From Crotophaga sulcirostris (lineage: Eukaryota > Chordata > Aves > Cuculiformes > Crotophagidae), in contig VYZB01000167.1 in assembly GCA_013397455.1 (NCBI GenBank), positions 1,304,758-1,368,757 of the forward strand: a stretch of 64,000 nucleotides of DNA. Direction: 5' to 3'. Shown here in pieces: positions 25,802 to 39,600 of the stretch. Position numbers and translations under genes: made by a program. Position 1 is the stretch's first letter; every line of letters starts with the position of its first letter. Under the pieces are notes generated by a model. The model searched no databases, was not told the DNA's origin, and was given only the letters and a program-made list of their open reading frames with translations.

Positions 25802-27944
25802 AATAAATATAAACATGAGATTTTGTTTCATTATCAAAATATAAATTTTAAAAAACTTACATAATATTATTAGACCCCTTAATAAATAAAATTGCTTATT
25901 AATAACATCTTAATATTCAAAAACTTTAACTGCCAGCCAGGTAATTGTATCCTTAAAAACCCAAACGTATAGATAGTACTCATATGGCAAATAGCTATAC
26001 ATTTGCATATGCCGATTATTGCTATGTTTTATGGATAAATTAGTTTTCAATTGGTTGTCCATAACATGGGTCTCTTTGGGATCCGAAGAGTTGCTGCAGT
26101 ATAAAGTTTGTAACATTTCTGTTCCCCTAGAGACTGACTCCCCTGATGTAATGCCTTCTTAAGTTTTTCTTTCAAAGTTCTCATGAAAAAGGTTAAAATG
26201 TTTGTGCCTACAAAAAAAAGGAAAGTCTTTGTTTCATTATTGACTAAGGAAAACCCCATATATCATCCTGAAACATGAAAACTAATATGCATTGAATGTA
26301 CTTAACTTCTTTGTTTGACTTCTTCAAATTCAAATATAAAACTCTTGGTTAAAGTATTTGGAACTGGTCACCATGAATGAGTGTATATAGCGATTTAGTC
26401 AAATGCTTGCATTTACCTCATGAAGAAAATAAGACTTCTGTGCAAATTTTCCATGTAATAATGCACATGATAAATATGCAGATCATTTAATATACAGTAT
26501 GACTTCACCTTATTATATGTGAACCAGTATATGCAGTCTGAGGTTCTGTAACCTCCTGGGCCAAATCTTCCACATGGAATAATACACTAAACGAGAATCT
26601 AAAACTAACAGAAGAGCATTTGTGTCACATCCATAGTAAGAAAAAAACCAACTTTTAGATATTACCTATTCATTGTAATTGAGACAGTCCTACTTCGAGG
26701 AGTTTTTCTTCTTTGACTTTTAAAACATATGTCATGAGAGGCTAAAGAATGACAGTGAGGATACAGGGCACAGGCAAGCTAGAAAGAAATTGTTTCTCTC
26801 AGCTGTGAGTTTCCTGACACTTCATATCACAATTAAGAAATACGACAATACTGGGGTGAGGGGACAAGGAGACACACAAACACAAACATTTCTGATTGTT
26901 TTTGCTTTTGCTACAATAAATAAGATCTATTAGCCTTAACATACTTTCAGTTTATGTTGTTCCAGTATCTCAGCACTTTAATCACCTTCTACATTTGTAA
27001 CAAAAACATCAAAAAGATTATTTTTGCTGTGCCAGAAAAAATCGTGGTAATATTGAAGATATTTTTTCAGCTAGCATTAAACTACTGAACAGAAAAAAGT
27101 AACAAACATGATCACATTTTGTATAAAGTTTGTATAAACAAGAAAGTTTATTTATAGAAGAAGGAGATTTTTAAATCTTAATTGCATGAAATTGAATGTA
27201 AGGGGTTTTGATTTTGTGTTTGGTTTGTGGGTTGTTCCCCCCCAACTATTTTTAATACAGTATTTTAATATTGTAATGAGAATCCAATAGTGACACTATA
27301 TAATTTCTGAATATTTTTTGCACCTACCTTTTTACGTATGTGTTGATAGGTAAATTAGCCTTGTTATTTTAATCAATGATATTGTTACAAATTGAATCTA
27401 GAACCACCATGTAGCTAGTATATGAAAGGTTGTTGTGATACCTGTTTTAGTTTTGTCACAATCGGTGAAAGTGATCCATTCATATGCTACCCTTTTGCTT
27501 TTCAATTTTTAGTGGGCCCATCAATCACATTGAACTTTGCCTAAGGAAAGGATCAAAGGGAATACATGACAATGCTGTATTACTAAAAGGAGATTGAACT
27601 TTGGAGCAGTTTAGCTTTCAGAAAGGTTTGAAGGGATCAATAGGTCCTAGCAGAGCAAGACTCATTAATACTACCTCAGTTTACAGATATATATTACAAT
27701 CTATAATTGATTTTATATTACCTGTTCCTGCTCAAGTCATAGTCTAACTAGGATAGGGTACTGCAGATTTAAAGCTTTTTCCACCACATGTGGAGCCGTG
27801 AAAGGTTTGCATGCAGCGTACCAGGATTGTTTCCATGTATTATCTTCAGTTTAGCTACTTTGTTCCCAAACCATTCTGTCTCCTCACACTATTTCCAATT
27901 TGGCTTTTAGAGAGTGTTTGGGACTTATAATATGACTTTACAGG

Positions 27945-28885
27945 GCTGCAGAATGGTTGAGGTTGGTAGGAACCTCTGGAGCTCATCTGGTCCAATATCC
28001 TTTCTTAGGCAGGGTGACCTAGAGGAAGCAGCCCAGAATCATGTCCAGGCAGCTTTTGAGTATCTCCAGGGATGGACACTCCACAACCTCTTTGGGCAAC
28101 CTGTACCAGGGCTCAGTCACCCTCACAGTCAAAAAGTGTTTCCTGAGTGTTCAGACAGAACTTTCTGTGTTTCAGTTTTTGCCTCTTGCCTCTTGTCCTG
28201 TCACAAGGACAGGTCGCCCTGAATGGCAGCACAACCCTCTCTTGATGTGTCAGCTACTCCTCCCAACTATGTGTCATATTAAACTTGAGGAGGGTACACT
28301 GTCCCATCATTCCAGATCCTTAAGGAAGACGTTAAATAGGATAGGATATTGCCCCATAGGGAACACCACAGATGTCCAACTAAATTTCATGCCACTAATC
28401 ACCGCCCTGTGGGCCCAGTCGTTCAGCTGGTTTTCAGTCCACCTAACTGTCTGCTAATCCAGCCCATACTTTTTCAGCTCCTCTGTGAGAATCTACTGGG
28501 AGACAGTGTTGAAAGCATTACTGAAGTTGAGGCATAGGATATCCACTGTTCCCTGTATCTACCAAGCCAGTCGTTTCCATGTCGAATGTGATCAGTTTGG
28601 TCAAGTGTAGCTTTCTCAGGGTTCGAGGTGAGGCTGATTGGCTTGTGGTTCCCTGGGAGTTCCTTATTGTCCTTCTTGAAGACAGAAGTGGCATTTTGTT
28701 TTCCTTCAGTCTTCGGGCACTTCTCCTAGTTGCCATAATCCATCAAATTTATAGCAAGTGACCTTGCAAGGACATCTGCCTGTTCCTCTAGCATTCATGG
28801 GTGCTTCCCATTAGGGCCTGTGGACTTACGTATGCCCAATTTGCTGAAGTATTTTCTAACCTGATTCTCTTCCACAAAGCGTAAG
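27945..28885 (-). mobile_element. CR1 LINE fragment, internally deleted, with decayed reverse transcriptase
   Basis: On the + strand this reads as reverse-complement CR1. The 3' terminal part comes first (tggtaggaacctctggagct, then tatctccagggatggacact and ccacaacctctttgggcaac). A part of the reverse transcriptase region follows (gaacaccacag, gacagtgttgaaagcattac, gaggctgattggcttgtggt, to gcccaatttgctgaagtatt). Around 28200-28215 the sequence jumps from the terminal region directly into the RT region. From my knowledge of full CR1 copies, roughly 0.7 kb is missing at this junction. The frame is broken by stops and indels; the - strand open frame at 28518-28736 is a fragment of the decayed RT. 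The element's 3' end is at the left and it lies antisense to DMD. Confidence 0.92.
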
Positions 28886-31800
28886 TTTTTAAAACTCTTT
28901 AACTTCTGTACATAGAGAATATCTTGAAGTGCCTGCTATCACGGCAGTATTCACATCAAATAAATCATTAAGGTTCCACTTTAAAGTATCTGGCATACTA
29001 GAGAAAACATTTGCAGAAACTCTTCACAATGCCACATTATAATTTTATCTTTTTGCTGTGCAGGACTAAGTTAACTTCACCTTAACGTTACTTGCATTAT
29101 GATGTATACAAGCATACCTATATGATTTATCTCACTGAAATTCTTAGTGTTTGGTAGAGTCTACCCATTTTTCTGATGGACAGTGACATATATTCTTATT
29201 CCCATTGCAGATCCAGTGTTTGTGAAAGCAAGAGCTTTTCTTTACATTGAAGGAAAGATATATCTAAACATCTTTCTGTTTGGAGAAATTTGGAAAAATG
29301 CATTGTACAATAAACAGTTTAGTCACGCTTCTATATATGAAAAGGAGGACAGCAAGAAGTTTCAACCAGATCTTTCCTATGACAGGCAAAGATATGTTTC
29401 AGAAAGCTGACACTTCATTTTATGCTATCAATTTAAAGTTATTATACTATTTATTAATCTAATGATAGTAACAGATTAGAAACCTTAACCTTTATGGTTA
29501 TTTTTCAAATATAGCAGTACACATTCACTTATAAATCTTTTCCTTTTCCTGTAACAGTTTTTAACTTTCATTTTCTGCTTTATTTTCTGTCTCTAAGAAT
29601 TATGGGACTTTAGTTTTGGTCCCTCTCTTCATCACTACACAGACTATTTCAGATCTAAACTTTAACTGATATTCCCATAAGCTATCAGCTTCTTTTTTTT
29701 AACCTGTATTAATCTAAATTATTTATAATCCATAATGACTTGTTAGGAATCATAAGAGCCTCTTCAATTTAAAGGAAGTATAGGCACTTAACTTGTACTT
29801 TAAATTGATAACAGTAGCATATAACATGAATGTTCCCTAACTGTTCATGAAATCAAGTACAAACTTACCTATTTATACTCTATAAAAATTACTATCTATG
29901 AAATATCCATGATACAATTACTAAATTTTTTTTTTCTGGAAATTGTTTTTACTAAATATTCAAGGCTAAGACAGCCAGACTTTGATCAGTCTGACATAGG
30001 TGTTTTATTTAAAGAGAAAAATACTCATTTTGAAACATGTTTCTTCTTTAAAATCTGATTAAAATATTGAGACAATGTTAGCTTAGAGATACAATGCTCT
30101 AAGGGTGCCGATTTTCCACATTTAGAGCCATGGGTGGAATTTTGTTGGCAGTAATGTTTCAACCAACATAAAGATTTAATTCTGAGTTCAGATAACCAGG
30201 AAAAAAAATCCTGGCTTTCAGATTTCGAAGTTAGGGCTTTTTTGATAATAAATTGGTATTAGTTATTTTTTGTTATTCATTAAAGCTGTGTTACCCACTG
30301 TATTTCTATTACTTTTCTTTCAGAACTCCTTTGTGAGCCAGAACACCTGTCAGATAGTGGTAGCCCCATTTGGAAAAACTGTCATTGACAGTGAGCACTT
30401 TGCATGGAAGGGTTGTACTGGTTGGAAGAACTTAATGTACTCTTAAATTTATTTCCTTAACTTTGAAGGACAGAGAGAGATGAGACCTTTTATTACTTAG
30501 TCTAAGGAATAAATCAGTCTCAAAAACTTCTTCCCAGATCTCTCCCGGGGAGACCTGCTTGGAGTTTAGGAATATGAATATAGTTGCTCAAACCCTGTAG
30601 AAAATTGGCTGGAATTACCCAGCATAAGAAAAAAATCAATGGAAAACGTACACTTTAGTAGGTATAGGTCTTCATCTGTGTGCTCTTGTGGAGTCTAGTT
30701 GTTCCCAATCAAGTTCACAAGGCTGAAGTGCTGTTAAGGTGACAATGAGACATCCTGTAAAGTAAGCAAAACCTGCCTGCTGCGCCACCTCCAAATCAGT
30801 GAACTGCTGGTTTACCCACAGAGAAAATGCTTATTTGGCCTGTCAATAGAGAAGGCAATGTTCCTTGCATTAAAATAACAAATTCATTGAGCGATGTTGT
30901 CTGTGCATGTGCCACAGGGTACAGATATTCTTCCTCTGTTTTCCTCACAGTGAGGCAGCTGGGTTTCCTTGACTAAAACAGAAATTAAGTTTAGTGGGTG
31001 TATGTTACTGTTATTCATTGTAGAAAGGATTTAAGGCTGGCATATGCCTTAATTGGTACTGCTAACCATGGAACTAAATCCCCAGGCTAGACATGCAAAT
31101 TGAATTAAAATCTACATCCAGTTACTATGTCATTTCTTCTTTGTCAAAAAGCTTTGACCTGGTAGAAACAGTTATCTTACATAGTTAAAACTTCAGCACT
31201 ATTTAAAACATTCACAAGGATGGCTAGGAACGTTCCTGTGAACTGAATCAGTTCTGCTTAAGGACTTCAGATTAAAAGGAGGTATTGAAAAGGGTTTGAA
31301 GCTTTTGGGAGTGCTGTCATTCTTCCTGTCTATTTTGTTCCTGTTCGGTACCTAAATAAGGAGTTTGATTTGTTCTGAGTTGTCAGTTTGACCCTCTCTT
31401 GGAACATTGCACTGTAATAAGCAGAATAAAAGAAATGGGGGCTGGGGGGAGTACTTTCTTGCAGTTGCCTTTATTCTGCTTTTCTTATTTCTACATTTAA
31501 TATTTGAATTTCAGTTTCATGACGCATGCCTATTATTCTCACTCTTAAAATTTAACATTACAAATTGTTTTCAAGATGCAAAAATTACCAATATACTCTT
31601 GACTTTCTTCCAGTGTATTTCAAGATTCAACAAGTTGAAAATCACACCTAGTTCAGAGTATTTTTAGATTGGTTTTCAGCTTTTTATTAGACATTTTGCG
31701 TTTGTGTTTAATTTTTCTCCTATTATTGTTTTATGTTGTTTCCTTCTTTGTTAAATAGCAGAAAGTGCTAATGAGATGCTACCTTAAAAGTTACAAGTTG

Positions 31801-31959
31801 GTGTGGTTTAATGTCTTCAATTCTAATTGTCCTTTTGGTTTTGTGGTTTATCATATCACAGGAGTGAACTCATATAATCTTTAAATAAATTGAAAGATTA
31901 GGTCCTTGATTTTATTTCTCACGTGTTGCAGTAAGATAGAATTTGCTACTGAGATATTT

Positions 31960-32055
31960 AAAAAAAAAAAAAGGTTTATACCTTTGCATTTATAAATCCA
32001 TTGTCCTGAGAAAAAAAACAAAAACAAAAAATGAAAACCAAAACCAACACCAACA
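31960..32055. repeat. A-rich low-complexity tracts
   Basis: A run of 13 A (31960-31972), then after 38 bp an A/C-rich tract of aaaac and accaac units (32011-32055). No transposon body was recognised beside them. Confidence 0.8.
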
Positions 32056-32511
32056 TACTATTCCCTTAAGTCACAGAAAGTGGTCAGTGCAGTCATGGAT
32101 AAATTGTTTCACAATGAGATCTATTGCTACATATTGTGTAAATAGTGTTGGCTTATACTTCTCTATTAATTTTAATCGATCATTTATACTCTTCTGTTGA
32201 ATGAACTATGTCATATCTGTGCAAGCATGAAAGAAAGAGAAATAAGGGACAGATGTACTGTTTCAAGTGTTATTTTTGTTCTCGGGAGATAAATGTCAGA
32301 AGAGAAACACACTGTGCAACCAGTTTCTAAAGTTAATTGCTATAAATAATTTGATAACTCAAACGTTTTAACTCTTCAGTCAAAGTGGAACTGATTATTG
32401 CTGTCCTCAGTAGCTGTAGATAACACATCTTGAAGCTTTTTAAGAAAATAGTATACTGGACAGTGCAATTCTGCTAGTAATTTATAGTCCTCTCTGTAGT
32501 ATTTCAAGTTT

Positions 32512-32538
32512 CTTGATGTAAAAAAAGCCTACATCAAG
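32512..32538. repeat. Short hairpin, 9-bp arms
   Basis: cttgatgta and tacatcaag flank a 9-base A-rich loop. A perfect but short inverted repeat; not part of a recognised element. Confidence 0.7.
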
Positions 32539-35017
32539 GGGTTAAAAAAGGCTGAACGATAATCCAGAGCAGTAAACCCACAAACATGCAATGATTAGGA
32601 ATGCCTTTTTCTGGAATAACTGCCACTAGAGGGGGAAAAAAAATATATTAACTGGCAAACTCGTGAGTGCATACTTACTCAGAAATTTGTGAGATACAAA
32701 GAGATGCCAGGCAGTCTTATCGGATACCCTGATTCTGCTAACAGAGGCTCTGTAGAGTCCCAGTTTAAAAAGTTTTCTTCAAACTACCTGAAATGCTGAT
32801 AAGAATAGAAATATCCTCTGAGATAAGATGACATCTGTTTAAGCTACGTGAATGCCAAACTTAAGCAACTGTTGTCTAAGAATCTCTGAATTCACAGAGG
32901 AAATACAAGGCCTTTACGTGAACTTTAAGGCCATGTGGAAGTGGACCTAGGAATCCATCCTTTGGTAAAGGCAGGAAGTCAACTCTTATTCATACTTTCA
33001 CACTTAAGTGCTTTGGTAAAGTTCTGGAATGAAGCACTCAACTATGTTTTTCAATAATTGCATGTATCTTGACCATAATGTGGAATACCTCACTGCAAAT
33101 AATGAACCTTGCTCTGAATCACTTCGACCTACTGTATTATGGAGTTCATGTGAGGAGAGGGTGAAATGAGACGACATTTTGGAATTGTTGCAGGAAATTG
33201 TGACTGATCTGTGAAATTGAATTCCCATCCAGGGGTGAGACAATATAGACAATTCTGTCAATTTATGTCTTTAATATGTAATTTTACCTAGGTGTCAGAT
33301 GTATTTTTAATATCCAGCTTGGAGAAAAGAGGGCACAAAATCACCTCAAATACAGAAAGCTCCAAAGGAAAACATTAAAACAAACAAAACCAAACAAAAT
33401 ATTTCAACATCTATAGAAAACTATGGTATATTTTGTTTTCATTACATTTTTTGTCCTTAAGGCAATTAAATGACATTCATCAGACACAGACATGCTCAAA
33501 GACTTCTCTCCCATTTTCTTCCCTTGCTGAACAAAGATGAAAAATACAACAGCCTTCTGTTTGTAAACAAAAGAGTACAACCAAGGTATTCACTTTAAAC
33601 TGCAATTACTATATGGGCAGAAAAACACTGTGTATAATTCTGAGAATATTAATGTTTTTTCTGTGACACTTTTTGAATTCAACTTACTTTCTGGAAAAAG
33701 CAATGAAGATGGAGAAAATAATGACTAATATTTTGTTTTGTCAGTAATTTTCTAAGAGTTTTTTTAGACCACTGAAGTTTGTAATCTCTTAAGTGCCAGC
33801 TCACTTAAACTAAGTTGCTGCTAATAACACATTTTTTTTAAAATGTTGACTTTCTTTTCTAGCTTCAGTGTACATTTGCAAGTGAACAAAATAGCAAGTG
33901 AAGCTACAAATAAAATAGTTATTGTTTGCACATATATGAAAGTTATACAAGTTCCTTTTGCCTTAAACAATCACGGTGTAGTTTCCTCTCTCAATACCTT
34001 GGAGATCTTAATACAGTGTTCCTCAAGTAGAGCTAATTTCTGCTTTGTTTGCAAAAATTTAAGTAAAAACAAATAGAATCTGGCAGAAAATATCTGGACT
34101 AATTTCAATAAGGATGAAAGAAAACCTGATAATGCAGATTATTATTTTTAATCATTCACATCTGTGTGTAAAAATGAAAAAAAAAATGAAATAGAAAGAG
34201 ATTCTTTAGGGTTGTCTGGTTTGGTTTTGATATTAAAATCTGCCAGTCTTTAACTGTACAAGATGCTCTGTTATAGCAAACAGCATGATGTTATACAAAA
34301 CCCATTACAAACCTTTTTCCATGTCACGAAAGAATATATCCATTTTCTCATCTGTTTGTGTGATTTTAATTGAAAACTCACTGTGTTAGAACAGCCTTGT
34401 ACAATAATTAATTGACTACATAGTTATCTGCAGGAATGTGATTTAAAGTACAGAAAGGAAAAGTACAAGGACTGCATTTTAGAAATGCATTAATGATATG
34501 CATGTGTGGATAAATGTACTTAATTGCAGTGTATGCCATTAAAAATCATCATTTGCAGGAGTCACTTTTGGTATAATAATATTGCCATTTATTCAGGACA
34601 GATAAATAATGTGTATGTTAGTTGATTTGTTAAATTGTTTGCAATCATATGGTATTTTTGATGCTGACAGCATCTCACAGCACATTGACAGGCATTTAGA
34701 TGCTCATGCACAGGTTTTCCCTTTCTGCAGTGCTGAAGAGGGTCACTGATTCTCCAGTGAAGTAACTCAAAACTTTTCTCATTAGTGAAAAATAGCTGCT
34801 AAATTCCTTGGCAAGGTCAGCTAGCATTACTGATATTTTAATGTTTCAAGTGTGTTTGTGGCCAAACTGTTGAACCCTCACCTGCTATTTAAATTTTCAG
34901 ACTTCAGACGGACTTTGCTGAAATGGCATAAATGCCAACGGGGAAAAGCGTCAGACTCTCAGAAATACTAGAAAGCAAAAAAAAACCAAACAACTTAGTG
35001 TACATAGGGTGACATTG

Positions 35018-35060
35018 GTTTTGTTTGTTGTTGTGTTTTTTGTTTTTTTGTTTTTCTTTT
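35018..35060. repeat. T/G-rich low-complexity tract
   Basis: Repeated ttttg, ttg and tttttttg units about 1.4 kb upstream of exon 51. It is pyrimidine-rich on the coding strand but too far from the exon to be its polypyrimidine tract. Confidence 0.8.
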
Positions 35061-36462
35061 CTGTTAAGAACAACATACCCCACAAGAACAGTGCAGGAAC
35101 TAGGTTTTCTTTACCCTGTAAGGGACTGAGGAAAATGCAAACAAACATTTTTATTTTTTTTTAAATTTGTATTTGGTTTTCAGTAATCATATTTTGCACT
35201 TCAGTGTTAGAATATGTAGGGCATCCTCCACATAGCTTTATTTCATATTTCCTGGTTTAGCTCTTGTGTTGTTTAGTTGGTTGATTCACATAGAGATTCG
35301 GTAGCTACTCTGAAGAGCAGGTATTTAGACTCTCTCTTTCCTCATGATTTGGCACCTCAGTGAAGCAACAAGCATTCCTGTGTTTTTCTGATTTTAATAT
35401 TTTTCTTGTTTGGCTGGACTTAGATTAATTTTTTCTCACGTTTTAAAAATACAATTCAGTGTAGTCTCATCAGCCATAATGTTGTGCGTAATTGATCGTT
35501 TTTGCCTGATTAACTGGAGGGCAAAAGTGACCAACAGTTTATAGCCAATTTCTAAATAACAAAAGCCAAAAGTAAAAATCAGTCTTGAAATTCTGAAATA
35601 TTTCATATTACATGCCTCTCTGTCCAATGGTAGCTGTCTGTGGCACCTCTCATCACTTCTGACTGCACAGAAATATACTGTGCTTCAGTGTTGGGTGCTT
35701 CCCCAATCCAAGCAATGAATAATGGACAGATTCTTTAAAACCCAGCTAATAGAGCAAGAAACGATGCAAAGGAGGTGTGTCCATTTTCTCCAAATATAAA
35801 GAAAGTAACATCCACAAATATCCAAATAATTGCCCACAATATTTTCAAGTTATGAGGAGGAAAAATCAAGAATTGTCCAAGGCTGAATTTCTTCCTGTGT
35901 AAGCTCCTATGCTGGTCACAGAGCCTATGGGAAATCCCTGGTGATAACGGTAAATGAGAAGATTGTTGGTGAGACAAATTCACAGCTACAGTGTGACTGG
36001 AAACTGTGGAAGAAACGTGTTTGTAGATACATGGTCCTGCTGTGATAAATGGGATATTGCAACCAATTTTTTTTTTCAATCTGCTTCTAGCCTGGACAGA
36101 TCTGACCACACTATTAGATTTTAGAAGGTGACTTCACATACAGCAATAGTTCAGTGACCTTGAGTGATGGATTCTTGTTACACTGAGATTTTTGCTAGTG
36201 TTACTAGGACCCACTGGTATTTTGAGGTTCAAATTTGAATATGCTGAGAATGCTGAATTGTTAAACATACCCTATAATAGAAATTCTGTGGGAAAATGAA
36301 TTCTTGTATTCTTTTAGCTTTAATTTTCATATTTCTAGTAGATGTAACATCGAGAAACAAGCTTATTTCTGTGTTAATCTTTCTACTTCATAAATCCTGT
36401 TGCTGAAAAAAACATTTATCATAGTTCATTTATTCAGTAATTTTAGCATTTTTTTCTTTCAG

Positions 36463-36698
36463 TAACTTCTGGTGAAACTGTTGCTGTGGATACACAAACC
36501 AGGGTAACCAAGGAAACCACCACCTTCAAACCAGAAATGCCATCTTCTGTGCTTTTGGAGGTTCCAGCCTTGGCTGACTTCAATAAGGCATGGGCAGAAC
36601 TCACTGACTGGCTTTCTCGACTGGATCGAGAGATCAAATCTCAGAGAGTGATAGTAGGTGATCTTGATGATATCAACGACATGATCATCAAACAAAAG
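36463..36698 (+). CDS. DMD: Dystrophin exon 51 (human numbering), internal coding exon
   Basis: The exon starts in phase 1: the t left by exon 50 plus ta makes a Leu codon. It then reads TSGETVAVDTQTRVTKETTT, FKPEMPSSVLLEVPALADFN, KAWAELTDWLSRLDREIKSQ and finally RVIVGDLDDINDMIIKQK. The first ~30 residues are the distal half of hinge 3. From LLEVPALADFN onward it is the first helix of the next spectrin-like repeat, including the conserved Trp of AELTDWL. The acceptor is a strong tract (tttttttctttcag, AG at 36461-36462) and the donor is AAG|gtatga at 36699. Length is 236 bp against the 233 bp I recall for human, so the hinge carries one extra codon and the exit phase 0 is kept. A frame beginning at the internal ATG at 36486 is out of register with a translation start and is only part of this exon read through to an intronic stop. 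Confidence 0.97.
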
Positions 36699-39600
36699 GT
36701 ATGAGAAACACTGATTTTTCAAGTTGAAATCCTCATGATCTTTATTCTGTATTAAATCGTTTCAACAAGGAACACAAGGGAGATAACAGGCTGCAGTTAT
36801 ATATAACATGCAGTTATTACTTGAGCTACTTTATCCCATAAACACAGTTGTTGGATTAAATGTTAAGATAATTAATTGAGGAAGAGAGCAGATCTCTTTA
36901 TCTTTCTATTGCTTGAGCTGATTGTGTCATAAGAGTACGCAAGCAAATGGGTGAAATATGAACCTCATTATAAGGAAGGAATTGTGTAGTAAGCTCCAGG
37001 TTGCCACAAGGAGAGGTACCCTGTTTCGTACCTTTTCTTATGTTGCTTCTGTAAGAACTTTGAGAGGCTCATATCCTGCTGCTGTTGGGTTATGAAAAGC
37101 TCCTCAGTTATCTTAAAGAGAAGAACAGCTCATTAATGCAAGTGTTTTGTCAGCAAAGCTGCATCAGTATTACTTATCTTTGAAAAAAACAGAAAAATAT
37201 GGAAATATATGTGTAAGGAAAAAAAAGGCTAAACTGTAACTTCAGCTACTCAGTAGCAATAAAAGTAATTTGGTATTATGCAGCTTGAAAGTAATTACCT
37301 GCCTTCTAGATTCAACATTGCTCAATATAAAAGATTTGACTTGCCTCTGCAAAACTTTTGAGTGTTAAATTTCCATTCAGTTCAGTTATAAACTGAGTTT
37401 GAAACTCTCTATTATAAGATTCTCATCTTCTTTCTCCTCCTCCCACTAATAAAATGTCTTATTTATTGTAAGGAAGATTCTGACATTCTTTTTCTTTGCT
37501 TAAAGTAAAAGAAGAGAGAGAAACACATTTTGCCTGCTGTCTGTACTGAACAATTTTATAAGAACATGTATATTAAAATATACAGAGCTTTATAGGATTT
37601 ATTCTGCTTGTTTTCTTATATATCCCTTTTTTTACTGGTTTAGACTTTCTGGTTTTGAGATTTTTAGTTTATTTGTCTTCTAGATTAGTAAAATATTTAT
37701 TTCTTCTTGATTAGTGATCACAATATATGCTGTGTACAATTATATAGTGTTTTGGTAATTAAAATATCTTTAAACCAGTACGGGTATCTTTTAATAAAAA
37801 GTGGTAGTTCTAGTATTACCTACACAGGACACTAGATTAACATAGCTGTTTTGTTGTTAAAAGGTTGAGGGACAAAGAAGACTTGTTTGCATGCTATCTT
37901 TTCATCTTTTTCAGAATTGTTCTGTTTGTAAAATTTTATGTTGTTAACTGTTCAGAATTATATGGTTTTCTTACTTTTGCCTCATTTTAGCATATTATTC
38001 TGGCAAGCAAAATCCATAGTTTGCTACCTTCTGTAGATATGTTTCACTTAAATCGGAGATCAAATTATTAACTCTTGAGAATTTCAAGTAATGATGTACG
38101 TGTTTTAAAATTAGCTGGTTTACATCTGCATTTCATCTTAACTTAAAGCTAAAATATTTTAGCTGGTTAAGCCAGCACTATTGCAGTCTTCCTCTTACTT
38201 CTGTTACTGGCTGGGTAGCCCTGTCTCGTTTTCGATCCCACGCTGTGCTGGTAACAAAACCAGCAGGAAAACTCTTTTTGTTTTGCTTACCTCTCTAATT
38301 GGCTGTGCAACAGAATGTGACATTTAATATATTCTCTGATGAAATGGAAGAATCAATGTCTAAATATAGACTACATTTCTGTTGACTGGCTTCCTCTTCT
38401 CTAATGGTCATCTTAATATCGGTTAGTACATGGAAATTAAAATAATGAAATTTTAATTCTGTTACTAAGTCTATCACTAGTTTATTAGGTGAGTTTAGCA
38501 GATAGAATTTTCAAAACTGACAAAGAATTTTAAGTTTCTCAAAAAAAACCTCAACCTTGCTTTCTAATGTGCTGCTTGTCTGTATGTGAGCTGATGAAAT
38601 TGGATGTGAGGACGCTTGGCAGTTCTGAAAAATCAGGCCAAATATGATATAAGTTGGAAAGTCGTGCTTACCTTTCCAGATCTATAAAGACCATAGTCAT
38701 ACCTCTCCTGTAGTTGTGATTTAAAAATCGTTAAAAATCACAGTACTGCATTGTGCTCTGTTTTGAGAGCTTGTTGTACCTCTGCAGGAATCTCAGTAAG
38801 ATTTAATAGGGGTTCCATCTTAGTAGATTGACTCTTTTTTTTTAAATGTTTTTCAACTTCAGGTGTAAAATACCATCTTAACACAGCTGACTGCTTCCCT
38901 TATAAAAAATCATAATTATAAAAATACATGTTCCATGAATGATGTTTTATTATAATTTATTATCTCTCATTGCTCACTCAGAATTTAGAACACTTCAAAC
39001 TGCTAGTCCCATTGGTGTACTACCAAGCTCTTACTGTTTTAGGCGTTTGTCTTCATTTCATATTTCTTCCGAAACAGTGAGCCACATTTCTAATAAGAAA
39101 TTGAAATGTCCAAGCAAATATTTTAAAAGCAAAAACATCCCATATCCTAGACATTTTCCAAATCACCTACGTAAAAACAAGTGACATCAAGTTGTCCTTT
39201 CTTTCACAGCAGATGGTAATGTTGTTGAAGCTAAGTCTCTGGAGGGACTTCTGTTAAGTTCATTTCGATATGATTGTCACAAGATCGCAGCTACTAACTC
39301 TACCATATTTTTCATCAATTAAAGTCTAAGACGTCATCAGGCCCAACTCGAATTTTACTTGGAAGTTATCACAGTGAATTGGTCCTCTTGTGTGAATACC
39401 ATGTACAAAGGTTAATTATGGAACAAAACAAAAAAGACAACTATTCTAAAAAAGGCTTACTTTAGTGGCAGCTTCCTTTTAATCAAAGAAGCAAAGCAAC
39501 TGAAATTCACCTCAGTGGTTCATATACTATGTCATAAAAGGAGCATACTAAAATAGTAGCATAATGGTTATTCATTCCAAACATCTATAGTTAATCTTTC

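Larger units (their letters stand above)
15911..36462 (+). other. DMD: DMD intron 50
   Basis: Complete 20,552 bp intron with donor gtaagt and acceptor ttctttcag. Two CR1 fragments, both antisense to the gene, lie at 17818-18192 and 27945-28885. There is a G-quadruplex motif at 18243-18261, a weaker one at 25779-25801, low-complexity A/C or T/G tracts near 31960-32055 and 35018-35060, and a 9-bp-arm hairpin at 32512-32538. I recognise nothing in the long stretches 15911-17810, 18265-25770, 25805-27940, 28890-31955 and 32540-35015. The open frames of up to about 125 codons there fit chance. Confidence 0.9.

Noticed and set aside
35735..36109. 124-codon open frame on the - strand just upstream of exon 51
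   Set aside because: No recognised domain or supporting signal; its length is within chance expectation.
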